From: Stereocaulon alpinum
Lineage: Eukaryota > Ascomycota > Lecanoromycetes > Lecanorales > Stereocaulaceae
DNA: 64,000 nucleotides
Reading direction: 5' to 3'
NCBI GenBank assembly: GCA_018257865.1
Contig: JAEUBA010000115.1
Location: forward strand, 1-64,000
The position numbers and the translations under genes were made by a program. Below are positions 1-13,018 of this stretch, in pieces; within the stretch, counting starts at the first letter, position 1, and each line of letters begins with the position of its first letter. The notes beneath the pieces were generated by a model, which saw nothing but the letters and a program-made list of their open reading frames with translations, was not told the DNA's origin and searched no databases.

Positions 1-2207
1 TCTTGCGGCTAGGAAAGGCACACTACGTGTACCATCTACTGGTTTCACAAATAATGTAATAGAACACCCTCATTAGTATATATAGATACTAGAATAGGCG
101 TATAAACCAATCAATCAATCAAGTACTTAAAGGAGATATTTCTAGTAGAGAATAATTACGGCCCTAATTCTATATAGATCTTTTTAAAACTTTAGATAAT
201 AATTATAGTTATAGTACTCTAGATTATATTAGAATTATATAGGTAGGGAGGTAGTAGGTAGAGAGCTTAATATAGTTAAAAATATTATATTATCCGTCCT
301 AAGGGCGTATACTAATACTAGTAGGTAGGAATCTTTAGGAGTAAAGAACTCTATAAATTCTAAAGGTATTATTAAAATTTTTAACTTAAAACTATTATTC
401 TAATACCGCTCTTTAAGAAACTAGTATTAAGATATAAATCTATTTAGTAGTTATTAATCTCTTCTATATTAGAGATCTTAGTTTTCTCTTAAAGATATAT
501 AGGGAAGAAAACCCTATAGCAGACGCTAATAAATACTAAGAGAGGGGTTAAAAACTTATAACGCCTATAACTTTTATAACACCTAATTAATTTTCTTTAA
601 AAAAGTAGTAGTAAGTAGCCCTAACTAAGCTCTTTTAAGATTATTAAGTATATTAGGGGTATAAGATATAATTAAAAGTTTTTAGTACTAGAATAAAATA
701 GTAACTACTAGGTTAAGTATTAATAGGTACTTCTATAGTTAATAGCGCTAGTAGTTAGGTATATTATAAGGGTTAGCCTACCTACTAAGCTAAGAAGTTA
801 AAATAGTACCTTACTAATAGTAAGGTCTAAAGATAATACTATAATATCCCTATATATAAAAACTATATAGTAACCTTAAGAAGGGTCTTAATAAAAAGGG
901 TTAAAGAGGAATTAAAGATATCTTATTAATCTATTATATATAATTAGTCTATTAGTCGTTTAGAAATATATTATTTTTTCGTTACTTAAGATAATTACTT
1001 AAGGTAATTATATAAGGAATATAGCTAAAAAATTAATTATAATACTTTTTAAAACTAATACCTTATTCTAGTATCTCTTAGAGAGCCTCCTTACCCTCTA
1101 TATATAAATCCGCCGCCTTAGAATAGATCTTATTATTAGATTTAGGCCTAAGCTCGTTATCTAGCTAATTCTAAAATATATTAGGCTCCTTATTCCTTTA
1201 TATATTCTAAAACGTATCTATTATAGTCTAAAAAGGTCGCTACCGCCCTACTTTAGTAGGGGTCTCTATACTAGTAAGTATTAGTTCTACGCCTAAGATA
1301 ATATATTAATAGATTACCTCCCTAAGCTTTATATAAATAGTACCGTATAATCGCTACCCTATTCTATTAGGAAGGATATTGAAGCCTTTAGCGTATCTAA
1401 GTTATATCTTAGCTATAGAGCTTTTTAGTAGTACTAATCCTTAGTTACTAGCGGTAAGTATTTATCTATATTATAGGCTTATAATTCCGCCCTTAGCTTT
1501 TTAATAAGCTTTAGATTAGGCGTACTAGCGTACGTCTCTACTAGAGGTTTAAGGAACTTATAGAGATACTAAGGTTTACTAGAGATTATATAAGGACGGT
1601 TTTTCTAAGTATAAATCTTATAGAAATTCTAGTTCTCTATAAATTTAAAGGCTTCTTTATAAATTAAGCGTATATAAACGGCGTAGTAAGCTAGTTAATT
1701 ATAAAGCTTATTATATTAATAATATCCTTCTTCTTACGCGATATTAAAGAAGAGTACCTAGCGGTATAGTATAGAAGACTATAGATATATCTATTAAGCC
1801 TTAATCCTTTAATTTATAGTACTCTTCCTAAATATCTAATACTTCTTAAAAGGTCTTAGTCTCTTAGTATAATCCTCTTATATATAATATAACTACTAGT
1901 AAGCGTCTATAATAAGAATAGTCTCTATCCCTTAGTTAAAACGGATTATATTAGGTATAGTTTTTACCTCCGCTAAATAGTCTAAATATTACTTTACTAT
2001 ATTAATTACTATATAAGCTAAGACTCTAATATAGATCTATAGAATTTTACGAGAATAAGTATTAATTACGGCGTAGATTTAGACGCTAAAGAACTCTAGC
2101 TTATAATACGTATTAATAGACTAGATTATATTAGGTCTTAGTATAGTATATTTTTAGTACCTATATTATTTCTTCTCTAATCTTCGCTAGATACCTTCTA
2201 GATTAAC
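1..2207. repeat. RIP-degraded AT-rich repeat DNA, family not recognised
   Basis: Apart from about the first 120 bases, which still contain CA and TG steps, this stretch shows the extreme RIP pattern: CpA and TpG nearly absent, TpA abundant, CpG kept. Reading the minus strand from 2.2 kb downward gives long frames interrupted almost only by TAG and TAA, as expected when Gln and Trp codons are converted, so it was probably coding on that strand. I could not match the residues to a known transposon protein. The Gypsy element at 2208-11494 is inserted here, so 11500-12140 should be the continuation of the same older repeat. Confidence 0.75.
2203..2207. repeat. Target site duplication of element 1, left copy (TTAAC)
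   Basis: TTAAC directly precedes the left LTR and recurs at 11495-11499 directly after the right LTR. A 5-bp duplication is normal for a Ty3/Gypsy integrase. Its exact match supports the chosen LTR ends. Confidence 0.85.
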
Positions 2208-2367
2208 TATTATAGCCTAATTCTATAAGGGTATAAGATACTTTTATTCTTATCTAGCTATTATACTACTTCTATTAGGTACCAAGCTCTTAGTATAAGC
2301 CAAGAGCTTGGCACTACGGTTAGACTAAACCATAATAAAGGAATACTATAATAGAGGAACTATAATA
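2208..2367 (-). repeat. Element 1 LTR, left copy (3' LTR of a minus-strand element)
   Basis: This 160-bp sequence is repeated at 11335-11494. The differences between copies are almost all CA/TA or TG/TA alternatives, so RIP explains the divergence. It carries a 12-bp inverted repeat (2282-2293 with 2300-2311, one RIP mismatch region) able to form a hairpin with a short loop. Confidence 0.9.
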
Positions 2368-2399
2368 GTACTACTAATAAAGATAAAAGGCTACGCCCT

Positions 2400-3790
2400 T
2401 ATAGTTATAGCTAAAGCGCCGGCTAATATTATATTTATTCCTCTATAATATTACTATAGTAGTTAACTACCTTATTATCCTCCTTACTAAGCTTCTTAAG
2501 TCCCTCTAGTACCGCACTCCGCTATTCCTTAAAGTCGTCGCGTATAATACGATCTATAGATAGGAAAGCCTTAGTAATCTTATTAAATATAGCGTTAGCT
2601 TTTATAAGTAGGGTATTATTAAACTCCCTATTATTAGGGAGTTTAGCTATTTAGGTCTAAAACTTAATAATATCCTCTAGCGCCTACTTAGCCTATAAAT
2701 AATTTATTACCGACTACTTAATTATATATCTGTTATAGACTTAAAGTAAAATCTATATACTATATAAGGCTATAGCGAGTAGGACTACCTTCCCTTATAC
2801 CTACTTAAGGTTATTATAGGTATAGTACTTAGCTATAGTTATAGTTATCTTAATCTCTTTATCTAAAGCGAAGCGCCTCCCCCTACTTATTAAGTTAACT
2901 AAATCTTACGTAAGCTTAGGCTTATTAGTAGGGGTTTTAGGCCTAGCTTTCTTACTAGGGGTTCTAGGTTTAGTATTATTAATATTCTACCTTTTCTTAT
3001 TACCCGCCTTTAGTTCTGCTATAATCCTAGTAGTTTTAGAACGTTTAGCTTCCTTTAGCCTAGTTATCTTAGGACTCTTATAAAGGTCTTAAATAGTATT
3101 AGCTTTAGGCTGAGCTACCTTAGTCCTAGTTATCTTAGGACGTTTAGCTTCCTTATTCGGCCTAGTTATCTTAGGCTATTCCTATTCAGCTGCCTTTAGC
3201 TCTTTAGTAAGTCCCTTAGGATAGACTTATATCTTAACTTTCTTCCCTATATTAATCTTAGGTAGATTAGGCTTAGTACTGGCCTTACTAGGAGGGGGAA
3301 TATTAATAATAATAGTAGTATTAGAGGAGAGACTGCTTAGCTCCTATATAATATATATAGCCCCCTCTTAAATATTATATATAGTATTTATACCTACGCT
3401 ATTAATAAAGTTACCTTAGTTAATATTAAAATAACTAGTCCCTTCTTCGCTATACAGCTAGTACCTCCCGAATACTACTAAGTAGACCTAAACTTAACGG
3501 ACGTTAGACTAAACCTTAGGTGCTAGGCCTTTATTAGTCTAGGTTACCTTTAAGGGATCCTTACTAGGAAAGATAATTAGCTATCTCTAGTACCTTACTT
3601 TCTATAAGATAAATAGGTAACGTACTATTTAAAAAACCTATATTAACGATAGCTTAATATATTTTAGAGGGTATATAGCTTCGTCCCTATTAACTAGCTT
3701 ATACGGCGGTTCGTTATATAGCTTTAGTTATAGGTCCTCCTTTTTTCCGTCTCTATCGCTATATTTCTAAAGAAAATACTGCAACTTATG
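2400..3790 (-). pseudogene. Extra 3' ORF relic of element 1, lysine/proline-rich, homologous to 38.6-39.96 kb
   Basis: This block is the reverse complement of a sequence in element 2 (about 38600-39960) and is clearly similar along its length, including the G/A-rich stretch encoding repeated Lys/Arg/Pro/Thr and a more structured C-terminal part. It lies between pol and the 3' LTR in both elements. The protein is not one I recognise. Its basic, low-complexity middle suggests nucleic-acid or chromatin contact, but that is inference. RIP stops break the frame. Confidence 0.6.
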
Positions 3791-6700
3791 TAATATCGCC
3801 GACTATAGACCTAATAGTACCGGAGGCTAATAAGGAGAATAATATATAGGTACTAAATAGTAGATACTTTAGTAGATCTAGTACGTCGTAACTAAGGTAA
3901 GGTTTAATAGGCTAGCACTTATAGGCTAATTAATACTTCGGTAGATCTAGTATATTATAGCTGACGTAAGGTTCGGTGGCCTAGTACTTATAGGCTAGGT
4001 ACTAACTAATAATAATTTAGAAGGGATATAATTACTATACGTACTTATATACTATATAAAGTAAGAAGATATTAATTATAGGTAATAAATAATATAAAGT
4101 AAGAGGAAAATAATCTTAGGTAATATTCCGGCTAAAGGAAGGTATACTAACGTATCTATATAAATAAGTAAATATATAATATATAACTACGCTACGTTTA
4201 ACGCCTAGCTTAGCGGTATACTAGTAGACTACTACTAGTATAGTTACCTTAATAAGTCTCGATACTAGCTGCCTATTAACGGTAGGTTAACCTATTTGCG
4301 AGGACGTCCCCGCTTTTAGGGCGGCGGAGGCGGCGGAGCGGCAGCCTCCTACCTATTTATAAGCAGAGTAGGCGAAGGGGTCGCCGGAATACCCAGCAGC
4401 CTTACTTAACAGTAGGTTAGGTAATAAGCCTTAAAGTTATTAATAAATTCCTAAGCGTTACTAAGGGCTGTAAGAGGATACTAGGTATTATACTTATTAC
4501 TATATCCCTTCTATTTAACTAGATAGCGGTCTTTCCTAGGTACTTTATTAAGGAAGCGCTTAATCTTATAGAGGGGATTAACGGGATTAGAGTCCTCCTC
4601 TTTAACTAGATTAAGTAGAGGAGGCAGACGGCTATAAGGATCCTTAGTAGGATCTAAGGTAGGCTCTAACTAAGCTACTAAGACGACTAGATAGATTTAT
4701 ATATTAAGGGGTAGCTTAAGCTAGTAGGCTAGCTTACTAACCTTTTTAAGGATCCTAAATAGGCTAATACGCTAGTTAGAGTATTTATAATAGACTCTAG
4801 GTATATTATAGCTATAATAAAGGTATAGGAAAATAAGAGAACCTTCGCTAAAATAGAGGGCCTTATATATACTATTATAGCGTAACTTTATAGCTATATT
4901 AGTAAACGCTATAGTATCGTTAGCCTCCTACCATTTAATATTTCGAAGATAGTTAAGGTCTTAGATATCTAGGTCTAACTTTACTAGTAAGTTAAGGCCT
5001 TTATATATATAAAACCTATAGACTAAGTTATTTAGTACGAAGCTAGTAGAGTAGATAGCGTTATTTAGTAATCCTTAGAGGTATAATAGTATAGAAACCT
5101 AATTATCTTCGCTAGTACTAAGGAAGAAGCGAAGAGTAATCTTAATAGTTTAATTCGTATACTCTAACTACTTATTAGTTTAAGGGTGCTATACTATAGA
5201 TATTAATAGGTTAACCTTTATCTTTAAGAAGACTCCCTTTTAGAAGGATCCTATAAACTTTAAGTCTCTATTAGAAATAATAGCGGAGGGGATTCCTTAG
5301 TTATACCTAACTAAAGCTATAAGGAAGCTGTTTACCTAATCGCTAGTATTCTAAGCCTCGCTACTAAGGATTAGCAGGTTCCTTTTAGTAGACTTATAGG
5401 TAACGGTTATTAGTATATTATACTCGCAGTAACTTAGTAGTACTATAATAAAGTTAATAGCTACTATATAAAAGGGAATAGCTAGAGTAGCAATTAGATA
5501 TAACTTATTATAAGTTAGATACCTCCTAGTCTAATTAAGCTAATAGCTTAGGTAATATATAATATAGGCTTAAAGATACTTTAAGAGGTACTTAATAAAG
5601 ATTAAAGGTATAATATAATTATAGGTTTTATAGTACCTACTATAGAAATTATTATTATAGGCTAGCTTAAATACCTTATATTATAAGGACTTAGAAATAT
5701 AAAGACGTTAGCGTCCTTCCTAACTTATAAGGTAAATTAAACCTTCCCTCTTCTAAAACCGAAAACCTTTAGGTAAGTTTTCCTCTCCGTCTTTTAAGAT
5801 ATTAAGGGCCTTCTTTTATTATTTATCCTTAGTATAGGCCTCTATTAGATATTACTTAAATCTATTATCTATTTCTACTAAGGTAGCGTAGTAGCTGAAG
5901 ACTTTAGGGAGAAGGGCCTCGCGCTTAGCGCCGTTAAGTTAGATAGTTACGCTATAAAGGTAGTTTAGAATATTAGCCTTTTCAGCTGCTAGTATATTAA
6001 CCTACGCCTCTAGGCGTAAAAGGACGTTTAGTACTATATTAGAGGCCCCTAACTTATACCTAATTAATAGATTAAAGGAGGAAAGATATTAGGATACTTA
6101 GACTAGGCGGAGGTTAAGCTTATCTATTAAGGATATAGAGAGGGAAGTCTACCTTAAAATTAAAATAGCCGCAGAATAATTAGTATAGATAATAGTAGGG
6201 GACTTTTTAATAGAATTAATTATATACCTAATCTTCTTAACCGCCTATATAATACCTACTACTTCTAGTTCGGTTAGCTAGTAGTTACGTTCGGTAGTAT
6301 TAATATTTCTACTAAGGAATATAATAGGTTATACTAAAGTTCTTCTAGTATTATTATTATCTAATTTATAATAGACTATAGTAGTAAATCCCTAGACCTT
6401 AGATATATCTAGATTAATATAGAGTTACTAATTCCGGTCGTAATATATAAGGAAGGTAGGAGACTTAAAGGCGTCTTAAAGGTTATAGAAAGCTTCGAGT
6501 TCCTCTATAGTAGGTTTATAGTATAGACGACTTAATAGCTACTTATAGGATAGACCTAAAAGCTACTTCGCAGTAGGCTTTACTACGGGGGTAGTAGGGC
6601 CGCTAAAGCCTCCGATAGGACCGTTAGGGCTAGTAGGGGAGGTTACTAGTATATCTTAAGTAAGGCGTATTTTACGGTCCTATAATAGTTAAGCTCGTTA

Positions 6701-6879
6701 AGTATAGCAGGGAATAAATAAGCGAAGCTAACTAGTTAGACCTAAAAAGGTCTCTAACTACCGAAGGTTTCTAGGGAAGTGTAATATAGTAATAGCGCGA
6801 ATCTTTTCGTCTACTATTAATATACCTAGACTATTAACTCGCTGCCTTAGTAGTATAATAGAAGGATAACCTAGATAAG

Positions 6880-7300
6880 ATTTTATAGGTACTAAGGAGA
6901 TTCCTTTAGTCCAAAGTAGTAGGAAAAGCTAGTATAGGTATTAGAGGTACTCCGTAAGGGTATAGCTAAAAATAATAATATTATCTATAAAGGCTCTTAT
7001 AAAGGCACGGAGGGGACGTAATATAGCGTCCGTCTACCGCTATATATAAGGGGGAGATCCTTTATAGCCTATTAATACTATAGTAGATTCCTCCTAGCCT
7101 TAATAACTAATAATAGTAAGCTTATACCGATCCTCTACCTTAACGTAGAACTAATAGAAATAGCCTACTATATTAATAATAGAAATAAATTAGTAGCTAG
7201 TAATAAGGGAAATTATATTAGATTATAGGGGTAGAGAGTAGCTATTATCTTTAGTAATAGTATTTAGCCCTTAAATATTAATTACTATACGCCCTTTCTT
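6880..7300 (-). pseudogene. pol: RIP'd Gypsy reverse transcriptase domain of element 1
   Basis: Minus-strand translation around 7140-6960 gives the Gypsy RT region: a Y-K-L-T-I-I-S segment followed by a G-x-E motif, then R-P-L-R-A-F-I-R-A-F-I-D-N-I-I-I-F-S. This matches the segment around the catalytic Y/F-x-D-D box in fungal Gypsy elements. The second catalytic Asp is Asn and nearby codons are TAG or TAA, both as RIP predicts. RNase H and integrase should follow toward lower coordinates; I did not resolve their edges. Confidence 0.75.
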
Positions 7301-10300
7301 TCCCTATAGTATTTCTCTCTAAATAATAAAACAGGGCTAGCTAAAAGAAGTAGGTTAATCTATAAAACATAGCTTACCTTACGTATATAGCTTATTAAAG
7401 GTATTATCTACCACCTATCTATCTTTCTAGCTAAGGGGATAGACTCTTAAAGCCTTCAGCTAAGCCCCTACCTTAAGTCTAATAGGTATCTATTATTCCT
7501 TAGGAATATTAGCAGTCTTCCCTAGATCTATAAATATATCCTTAAAGCTAGATATAAGACCTACTAGAGTAGTAACAGCGTTATAATCGCCGTAGATAGT
7601 AATACTATTAAGTAGTAGATATTCCTTAGAAGGGTCTATCCGCGTAGTAGATAACGCTAAAGGGGAGGTCCTAAAGGCTAAATTAGACTAGTCTAGTATA
7701 CGCTATCCGCAGGTAGTAAGAGATTCTACTTTAGGCGAAACTATATAGTAGCTATAGCTATTATACTCTACTATAGTATCTAGCCTAGTATACCTTAAGA
7801 GTTTAATAGGATAAGGGGTAGTATTTTTAACCTTAACAAATAATATTATAGAATTAATAACGTATATATAGACGCCTCCTTAATATCTAAGCCTATAATA
7901 GGATTAGGGCTTAAAGAGGAAGTCTTAGTTATTAGGAATTAAGCTATAGTATACGATAGGGATATCTATAATAGAGTTCGGAGCTATAGTATATATATAA
8001 TAGGTTTTAATAACTTAACGTAGTTAAGAGTATAGCTTCGCTACGTAGTAGATTAGAATTCTAATATTATTATATTAAGTAATTATTACCTTCTACTTTC
8101 CTAGATCTAGTAGAATACTATAAGTCTTAAGTACCCCAGTACCTATAAGTATATTAGCCTTTAGATTATCCGTAATATATACTTCTATAGCGAGTTTCGC
8201 TATAGTAGGACCCTAGCTATTAATACTATTAATATATAGGTTAAGATTAAGGAACTCTAATACTACTAAGACCTTATTACCGAAGCTGCGTACTAGGATA
8301 TAAGATACTATATATTTAACCTTTACCTTAAAGTCTAGTATATATTAGCGGAGGAATTCGCGGTCCCTAAGGGTAATAGGGTAGCCGGAATTAAGGTAAA
8401 TACTTAGCTTAGGGCTATCTAAGCTGAAGCTAATATTAGAGGTAGTATATTTAGAACTACGGAAGGTATATCCTAATAGATAGTCCTAGGATAGTAATAT
8501 AAAAGATTCTATAACGCGTAGTATAGATAGCTTCGCGTATTTAGACGTAAGATTTATTAAAGTAGGTTCTAAGCCTACGGTAGAAAACTATAGGTAAGAA
8601 GTAGTAGATTCTAAAAATAGTTTTAGGCTAGTAGTAATAAGCTCTGTCTTAGTAACCTTCTAGCAGTTATTACAGAGGTATAAGAATAATATATTATAAA
8701 AACTAAAAGTAGCCTAATAGCGTTTATAATAGTAGTAGACCTCTACTAAAGTAGTAATAAAATTAACGTCTATATCCTCTAGGCTAGTATACTTATTAGG
8801 TACTTCTAAATAGAATATATACTATTTACTATCTAAGGTACTAGCCTTATTCTCCTCTATCTCGCTATAGCAGCCCTAATCTTCCTTATACTAATTATAT
8901 CCCTTATTCTCTTCCGTTACTATAGTATAGTATACCCTCTAGGATTAAAGTAGCCGATTTCCGTTCTAACGAAAAGGCGGGGTATTATTATAGTAAGGTA
9001 GAGTATTACTATATTAGCGAGAACCTAACCCGTTTTACTAGAGGGTAGGCCCTACCGTAATTTAGTAAGGTTAAGGAGGAGCGGGGAGCTATAGCTGCTA
9101 CTATAGGCGAGGCTAATTAGTCTAATAGCTTTAATAGCTTTAATAGCCTTACCCTTATACTAGTACTAGGTTACTATAAGACTAATTTTCTTAATAGCGT
9201 TACTAGTACTAGGGATTATAAGTATTATTCTAATAGTAAGAGGGTATAAATAGCTACTATAGTCTATAGTTCTAGTTACCTAAACTAAAGGACCTAAACG
9301 ACGAACCCCTTAGGTTATTATACTAACCGGTATTATTACTTTACTAAAAAGGGCCTTACGGAAGGCTTTAGCTGCTAGGAGCCGTAGTACTGCTATTTAG
9401 GCGTATTTATATAGCCTTCTACTACTACTAATACTTCTATCAGTCTATTACTATAAGGAATTGGTTCAGCGTAGCAGCTATATTAGGAGGGTTAATATTA
9501 GATTAAAATTCTATATCTAAGCTATTCTATATTATATTAAGCTGGTTATAAATAGTATCTAGCTTAGCTACCTTCGCTACGCGAATAATAGCTATCGCGT
9601 ACTCTCTAGGCTCCCTATATCGGAAAGTATCGTTAATTATATATTTTTCTTTTAGTAAGTAAGCTATACTAATACTCTTTAGGGCTCCGAAACGCTCTAT
9701 TAAGAAAAATATCTATTCTTCTAATTCGTAGCTATATATAAGTAGGCGTTTCTCTCTATTAGTAAGTTATAACGTATACTATTTAAGAGCTTCGCTGCGA
9801 AGGTATAGTTATAAGTTTACGCGAACGAACTCTACCCCTCTAGTATAGGCTATATCCTTAATTCTATTAATAAAAATAATAATATCCTAAAAGAAGGTTT
9901 CTTTTCTAGTATATTCTATTCCTAAAGCTATATCTGAGGATTTATTATTATAAAACGGATCGAAAAAACTAATGTCTCCTAGGTTAAAGCGGGGACTTTA
10001 GGGGCTATTAGTAGACTCCCTAGGGAGTCTAGGTACCCCTAGGGGTCCTTATAGCTTAGGAGGGCCTTAAGGGAGCTAATTCTCCCTTATAAAGCAGGAG
10101 ATAGTATTCGTAATTATTACCTTAATATTAATATTACTTAGTATCTATTACCTACTATTATTACCTGCAGTACCGGAATCCGCTATATTATAATATATCT
10201 CCTTAGTAGCTTAAGATACTGCTTAAGAAGTAGTAGGAGGTATTTTATTATCTAATTACTAAGATAAATTACTAGTTGGTAGCGTAACTATACTCTATTA

Positions 10301-11334
10301 GAGGTAGTACTTAAAGGCCTTAACGTCTATCCGTAATACCGCTTTATTAACTACCTAGCTATCCGGCTAGGCTACCTAAGGAGTAAAGCCTAGGTCTACG
10401 GAAGCCTCTTATAAAGCTAACCTAGTATAGGTTATCTATACTAATAGTTTTTATAAACGGACTTATTCTAGCTGAGGGTATATAGTAGTAATATTCCTAA
10501 TAGTAGAATAGGTACTCTATAAGATAACGTTATAGTAGGCGTATCCGCTCTCTAAGAATAAGTAGAGCTAGTATACCTTAATAATAATACTATAGGGTAA
10601 GTCCTATATTAGAGGCGGTAATAATAATAAAGAAGCTAGCTTAGCTATTTCCTTCTACTAAAATAATAAAAGAAGTATAATATAAGAGTATATAAGTAGG
10701 AAGTAATTAATAGGTTCTAGAAGGCTTTTATAATAAGTAGTAAGGTAAAGAGGTTCTCTTATAAAAAGTAGGAATTTATTAGGAAAATAAGGTAGGAGGT
10801 GCCTACCTTCCGTTCTACGGTTAAGATATACTAAGCGTTCCTTCCTAATTCGGTAACTTATATAGTATAATAAGGTGAGGCCTAAAAGGCCTAGTAGGCT
10901 AGCTATAGCGTAATAGAAGTTATAGATATAGTATTCCTCTTTCTAATAGATATAGTCTTACTACTTATACCTATCTAATATTAGGGCTCTGCGGGTCGGC
11001 TAGACGGTTATTATTATATTATAATAAGGTCGGAGTAGTAAAATTACGGGTGCGGATATAGTAGCGTCGACCTACTTATAGACCTACTAGTAGAAGGCGT
11101 TAATAGGAGGTAGGGTACTACTAACTACTAAAGGCTTTAATAAGGAAGTAAGATAGGTACGGAAGTATCTTATAAAGGCTATTAGGGTCTTCGCGAACTA
11201 AGCTTTAGAATTTCCGAACGGAAGATAAGCGGAGGTAGGCTGGATTTAGTGCTATAAAGATAGCTATTAGTATATAAGACGATTAAATAGTATCTCTATA
11301 TATTAGTTTTAGCTACTAAAGCCGTTGCTACTAT

Positions 11335-11494
11335 TATTATAGCCTAATTCTATAAGGGTATAAGATACTTTTATTCTTATCTAGCTATTATACTACTTCT
11401 ATTAGGTGCTAAGCTCTTGGTGCAAGCCAAGAGCTTAGTACTACGGTTAGACTAAACCATAATAAAGGAATACTATAATAGAGGAACTATAACA
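11335..11494 (-). repeat. Element 1 LTR, right copy (5' LTR of a minus-strand element)
   Basis: Direct repeat of 2208-2367, ending in the intact CA terminus and followed by the TTAAC duplication. The internal inverted repeat is perfect here (11409-11420 with 11427-11438). Confidence 0.9.
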
Positions 11495-11499
11495 TTAAC

Positions 11500-12140
11500 T
11501 AGTCTTATTCTATATATTAGATTATACTTAGAGATAGCGATCCCCTTATATTAGAAGTAGATATAGAGGTATATAAGTCTAAAGTTTATAATAAAGCTAC
11601 TAGCTAGGTACTCTTATATAATATAAATTATTTTATTATCTTAAAACTATCCCTATCTAATCTTATACCTCTATTAGTAACCTAGCTTAATCCTAATTCG
11701 CTAAAGTAATTTAGGTTATATAGGTATTACTATAGCTTTTAATTTAACTCTTATCTTTTAATTAATTACTAGGCGCTTATAGAAGAGGAAGGTAATTATT
11801 AAGTTATAAAGTTAAGGGTTTAGATACTTATATCTAATATATTTCTTCGCGCCCTAACTATCTAAGTATCTTTATAGTATACTTAGACTAACTATAAGGT
11901 AATCCTTATATAGTTAGATAAGGATATCCCCTATAGTAGTACCCCTATTATAAGTATTAAGGATCTATTCTTAGTAGGAGTCTAAGTTAATTATACGTAG
12001 TACTATATAGATAAGAGGTAGGAATTTAATAGAGTACTATTAGATAAGCTATATTATAGGCGCTATAAATAATTAGATCGCTAGTAGTAGTATAATTACT
12101 AGATTATTAATAATTATAAATATAGTAGGGTAGGTTTTAG
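11500..12140. repeat. RIP-degraded repeat, right flank of element 1
   Basis: Same extreme loss of CpA and TpG as 130-2207, and probably the other half of the repeat that element 1 interrupted. A weak plus-strand frame broken by RIP-type stops is visible. Composition switches to normal near 12140-12160, where CA and TG steps reappear. Confidence 0.65.
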
Positions 12141-13018
12141 AAATAAAAGTTCAAAATTAAAGTTGAAAATATTTGATATAACTAATTGCCCATTGCGGTA
12201 CACCGTACGAGCGCTAAGTTCGCTAAAGTTCCCCAGACAATTTATCATTCTCTACCCTTACTGTTACAGACACGCACTACGAATCTCAGTGAGACTCCGA
12301 CCTCCACATGTTCTATTGCACGCATTTTGGTGCAAAGTGCTCCAGAGATTGCTCACTCGTACTTCTTGCTTGCTCAGTGTCGGGTGCCCGCCTCCTATGA
12401 CACAGGGGCAACATTGCAAGAGATAAGATTGGAAATTGCTGAATAACATCAATTAAAGTGAAGAACAAGTCAATGCAAAGATATCATGCGACGCAGCTGC
12501 TGCGATTCAGTGCCTTTGTCTACAATCTCATGACTAGTTAGCCCCAGGTATCGACGCATGAGCAATCGAGCTATCAGTCAATGTCCTTCGGTCACAGATG
12601 CGTGCTGTCTCGCAGTCATTACTGACAGATCCCGCTTACTGCTGTGAGTCGAGCCCAGAATCAAGGCCGTGTTCTCTAGGGGGTCGCATCACAGCTAGTA
12701 CAAAGTGAGCACCCATGCTACCCGCCCAATAAACCTCCACATCCACCATTTAGAGGCCTGCCTGATGATCAAGGACCGGCGGATGAGGAGGTGAAGGCAG
12801 AGGAGTTCTAGCAAGGTCCTAACATGCAGACTACGCTAGTTCTTCTGGTACTGCATCGAGATCACGAGAAATTTCCTCGACCAATGCTCTCAAGATCTCA
12901 GGCAGGAAGTCATGAGCCGATCAAGTCTACAGAGACGCTTAGTAGCTCACACCCCTATAGGCTCTATAAAGCTTACCTTTCCCCGAAGCCAAGTCTGCGC
13001 TGTCCCCATAGCATCGAA
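12141..13018. other. Left edge of the gene island, no convincing gene
   Basis: Normal base composition with CpA and TpG present. Only short overlapping ORFs occur (such as 12163-12426 and 12824-13153 on the plus strand), with no recognisable domain and mutually overlapping frames. I see no gene here, though the decayed gene that follows may have begun in this stretch. Confidence 0.5.

Larger units (their letters stand above)
2208..11494 (-). mobile_element. Complete Ty3/Gypsy LTR retrotransposon, RIP-inactivated (element 1)
   Basis: Two 160-bp direct LTRs (2208-2367 and 11335-11494) bound about 8.97 kb of internal DNA, with a 5-bp target duplication TTAAC at 2203-2207 and 11495-11499. The right LTR still ends in CA; the left one ends in TA, and both begin TA where TG is expected, all explained by RIP. 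Pol motifs read on the minus strand, so the 5' LTR is the right-hand one. The reverse transcriptase catalytic box appears as F-I-D-N-I near 6978-6990, where RIP of GATGAT gives Asp-Asn in place of Asp-Asp. Every frame is full of RIP stops and the element is dead. An extra ORF lies beyond pol next to the left LTR. Confidence 0.9.

Noticed and set aside
12163..12452. Three overlapping ORFs of 62-87 codons at the left island edge
   Set aside because: They overlap on both strands and in shifted frames, with no domain and no splice-supported extension.
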